Source: Irpex lacteus
Taxonomy: Eukaryota > Basidiomycota > Agaricomycetes > Polyporales > Irpicaceae
Length of the DNA stretch: 64,000 nucleotides
Assembly (NCBI GenBank): GCA_001986395.2
Contig: MQVO02000016.1
Span: forward strand, 558,001-622,000
Reading direction: 5' to 3'
Part shown: piece after piece, positions 61,477 to 64,000 of the stretch
How the letters are laid out: each line of letters begins with the position of its first letter
Numbering within the stretch: position 1 is the stretch's first letter
Made by a program: the position numbers and the translations under genes
Notes under the pieces: model-generated
The model's database searches: none
What the model was told of the DNA's origin: nothing
Seen by the model: only the letters and a program-made list of their open reading frames with translations

Positions 61477-64000
61477 CTTTCTAAAAACACAGGTCAGAGC
61501 TACTTACATATATCTTCAGACGCACTGACCAGATGATACAGGCTGGCGCTACGACGACACAGTCGTATGTAGTCTCTGCCACCAGGCCTAGAAGATATTC
61601 TTAGTATATTTATAAGATCACGTTACAGATGCTTACTTTCTAGGATCGTCTGTTTACTAAGAACACTTTAGCACTCGCGCGCAAGCTGAGGACGTCGACG
61701 ATAGAGAACGCTTCAGACAAACTTGTGGTGCAAATTGATTGTAAGCGCCTACCTGTACGAGTCAATCTAAGAAGATCAGATCTAAGATCGTCTACTTATC
61801 GCAAGTAAGCGCCTGCCCTAGTAATGATAACGTGTACCCCCATCATGATTTCAACTTGAACGTTTGAACGCTGAACTTTGTACTTCACTTCGCAGGTCAT
61901 GCCTCCTCGTGTACCCAGAGGTTTCACTTGATTAACATATTTATGACCGCGAGTCACTCCCTTGCCATTATTGCGAATATTCATCCCGTAGTTAAAGGTT
62001 ATCTCATCCCGAGGTAAGTCTGGTAACACAACTGCTGACGAAATTCTGTATAATAGACAAAAGGGTGGTGAACGGTCAGGAGATAAGCAAGGACTAATCA
62101 ATCAACGAGCTCAGAGCCTCAGGGGGCTATCAATACTCAGTACTCAGTGCGCAGCGCATCTGGCTGCCCAATCAAACCTTGGGTCGGCCCATATGACGAG
62201 CAGCACGCATCATAATTTCGCTCATGTATTCAACAGTGTTACATGAGGCACAGTATAGGTGGAGTTAGTTTGCACGCAGAGACTACCCGTGCGTGCAATG
62301 CATACGAAACCTCGCCGGAGACTTCTATAGGGAAATCCGGTCCTCACAGCTTGACATGACCCACATACTCGGGATCACGCAAAACGTTAATACAAGCGTA
62401 TCCGAAGTCAAGGGCTCACAAATATGATGAGTGCCGCTCTACGTCTCCCAGGACGCATGCGTCGCCGTTTACCTGAACAAGATGATCTGCGCTCGTACTC
62501 GTCGCTAGCGACCGGAGTTCGTACCGTCGGTACCACTTATACACGTTAACTTGACGACTACACCATCGAACGAGGCTAACAAAATGGTGTCAAACCGTCT
62601 TCGAAGGTACTGGTATTATCCTGGTCGATAGAGCGTGGCGCCAGTTGTATCGGTGATTGTAATACACTGGTGCCAAACGCACAGCGACGACTGGAGGTAA
62701 ATCGCATTTCAGCTCAGCGAACTTTTGCCGGTGGGAGAATTTACGGAGAACAGGTCCGTTTGCGCGAAGATTGCCCTGCATCGCAGCCTTGACAATCACT
62801 CGCGCCGTCCGGGAAGCTACTTCTCGACGGTAAAGAGCACCTTGTGTATCTGAAAATTTGCAGATGGCAGCGCCATTAGCATCGTGTCGATTAGCTTTAC
62901 ATAAACTCTCTGTAAACCCGGTTCCCTCATACCTAAGTGATGCATGCACGTCTGGTAGAAGGTTAAATCCTTCGAACTAGCCAAGTATGGGTCATGATGT
63001 TAGGATCGTCCTCCAGCAAGAATAGTATCTTTCGGTATTCGGGAAGGGAGGTTGAGAAACGCTGCAACAAAGTACGCATGTCTTCTCACTATGCCTGAAA
63101 CCAGCGGAGTCAAAGCCCATCTTCGACCACAGACTGCCTGCCGTCAACATGCCGCTGGATATTTGATAGATGGAATTTCGCCAGGATTGGATGAAGTTCC
63201 GCCTTGTGCGATGAGGATTAAGGGAGCGTCTCAAAGGTAACTGTCGGTACTGAGGCGCTTTGTAGCATAGTCAGCACGTTATGCCGACTCGGAACCGTCT
63301 GTGAACATGTTTTTCTAGTGATGAATGCTGCAGTAGCGTAACCTTGAGAGTTCGCCATAATAACAATCGCGCGCGTAAGCAACTTGAATAGGGAGGACCA
63401 TATGAGCCCGATCAAACTGTAGACGTTCAGTATGCAAGTTGGGTATAGTACTAGTAGAATACCTTCGTTTCATTTTGTGATATTCCGCCCACAAGCCAAT
63501 CTTCATCGCTTTCGAGGGGACTGGCCTGAGAGACCTTTCAGATACGACAGCCGCTTGGAATAAGTACCACAGTAATCATATATCATAGTCGACTTACTCA
63601 CCAGCCGGGATGCCCGGAGTTCGGATGATCGCAGCGCGAGAGGGTATGTGGGCCTGCGAATCTTCAGGCTCTCGCGTAGCCTGCGCGCTCAACCGATCCT
63701 CATAAAACAAATCCTATGCGGCGCTGCATAGATGGGAGATGACTTTAGTGAATTTCCATGATCATCTCATCATTAGAACCTCCAAATATCGTATGTCTTT
63801 CACTTGCTTCCGGACAAGGATCTTTCCGAGGGCTCCCTCAGCAAAATCCCGCTACCTGCGGACGGCTTTGAAGGTCTTATAGATCCGATAGTTGTCCGAT
63901 GTAAAAACAGTATATGCGTGCTTTGAGAACCTTGGATAGGGAGATACCGCCGTCAGAAGCCGCATTGACCGCCTGCATTGTCTAAATGACAAGAGCACGT
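61477..64000. other. gene-poor right end of the window
   Basis: About 2.5 kb upstream of the FGAM synthase gene. The first few hundred bases should hold its promoter. Open frames exist on the minus strand at about 61796-62101 and 62590-62949, but none shows family motifs or convincing splicing. A gene could begin beyond the window edge. Confidence 0.45.

Overview
The window is nuclear DNA of a filamentous basidiomycete, most likely an Agaricomycete and possibly Polyporales. Its protein-coding genes carry many short GT-AG introns of about 38-150 nt. It also holds families typical of mushroom-forming fungi: a DUF6535 membrane protein, a Plavaka-type DNA transposon and an expanded F-box-like family. 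Eukaryotic housekeeping genes (Hsp110, lysyl-tRNA synthetase, Ariadne RBR ligase, SNX3, TRAPPII Trs65, Elongator Elp6, FGAM synthase) confirm the kingdom. The order-level placement is a guess. All gene models were built by hand from ORF continuity, splice signals and phase, and have not been checked against transcripts.

Layout. 1-2.0 kb: no gene seen. 2.0-13.7 kb: a DUF6535 gene whose body carries an internal tandem duplication. It is interrupted at about 5.97 kb by a 7.2-kb Plavaka element with about 20-bp terminal inverted repeats. The element has two divergent multi-exon genes, both open: a 910-residue transposase with a C2H2 finger and a 726-residue accessory protein. The probable detached tail of the DUF6535 gene follows the right repeat. 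13.7-22.5 kb: a poorly conserved zone with a hypothetical gene fragment, a DUF6535 relic, two intact F-box-like paralogues and one decayed one. 22.5-27.7 kb: Hsp110 and a Ser-rich single-pass membrane protein. 28.0-37.3 kb: three more intact F-box-like paralogues and one fragment, a small two-helix membrane protein, and an AT-rich block full of an ATGTTCC word.

37.5-49.5 kb is a dense housekeeping block: KRS1, Ariadne, SNX3, TRS65, a secreted/membrane protein of unknown role, and ELP6. 50.1-56.8 kb holds an MFS transporter, an F-box/LRR-like protein and a GT2 polysaccharide synthase. The MFS and GT2 genes are each broken by what looks like one missing C in a C-run. 57.4-61.5 kb is an intron-free FGAM synthase (ADE6-type). 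61.5-64 kb shows nothing I can support.

The most notable system is the F-box-like family. Five intact copies share an identical three-exon design: both introns are in phase 1, and the last exon adds only 9-12 codons ending in a conserved HGY-like motif. Two decayed copies lie among them. This points to ongoing birth and death of probable ubiquitin-ligase receptors in a transposon-rich segment.
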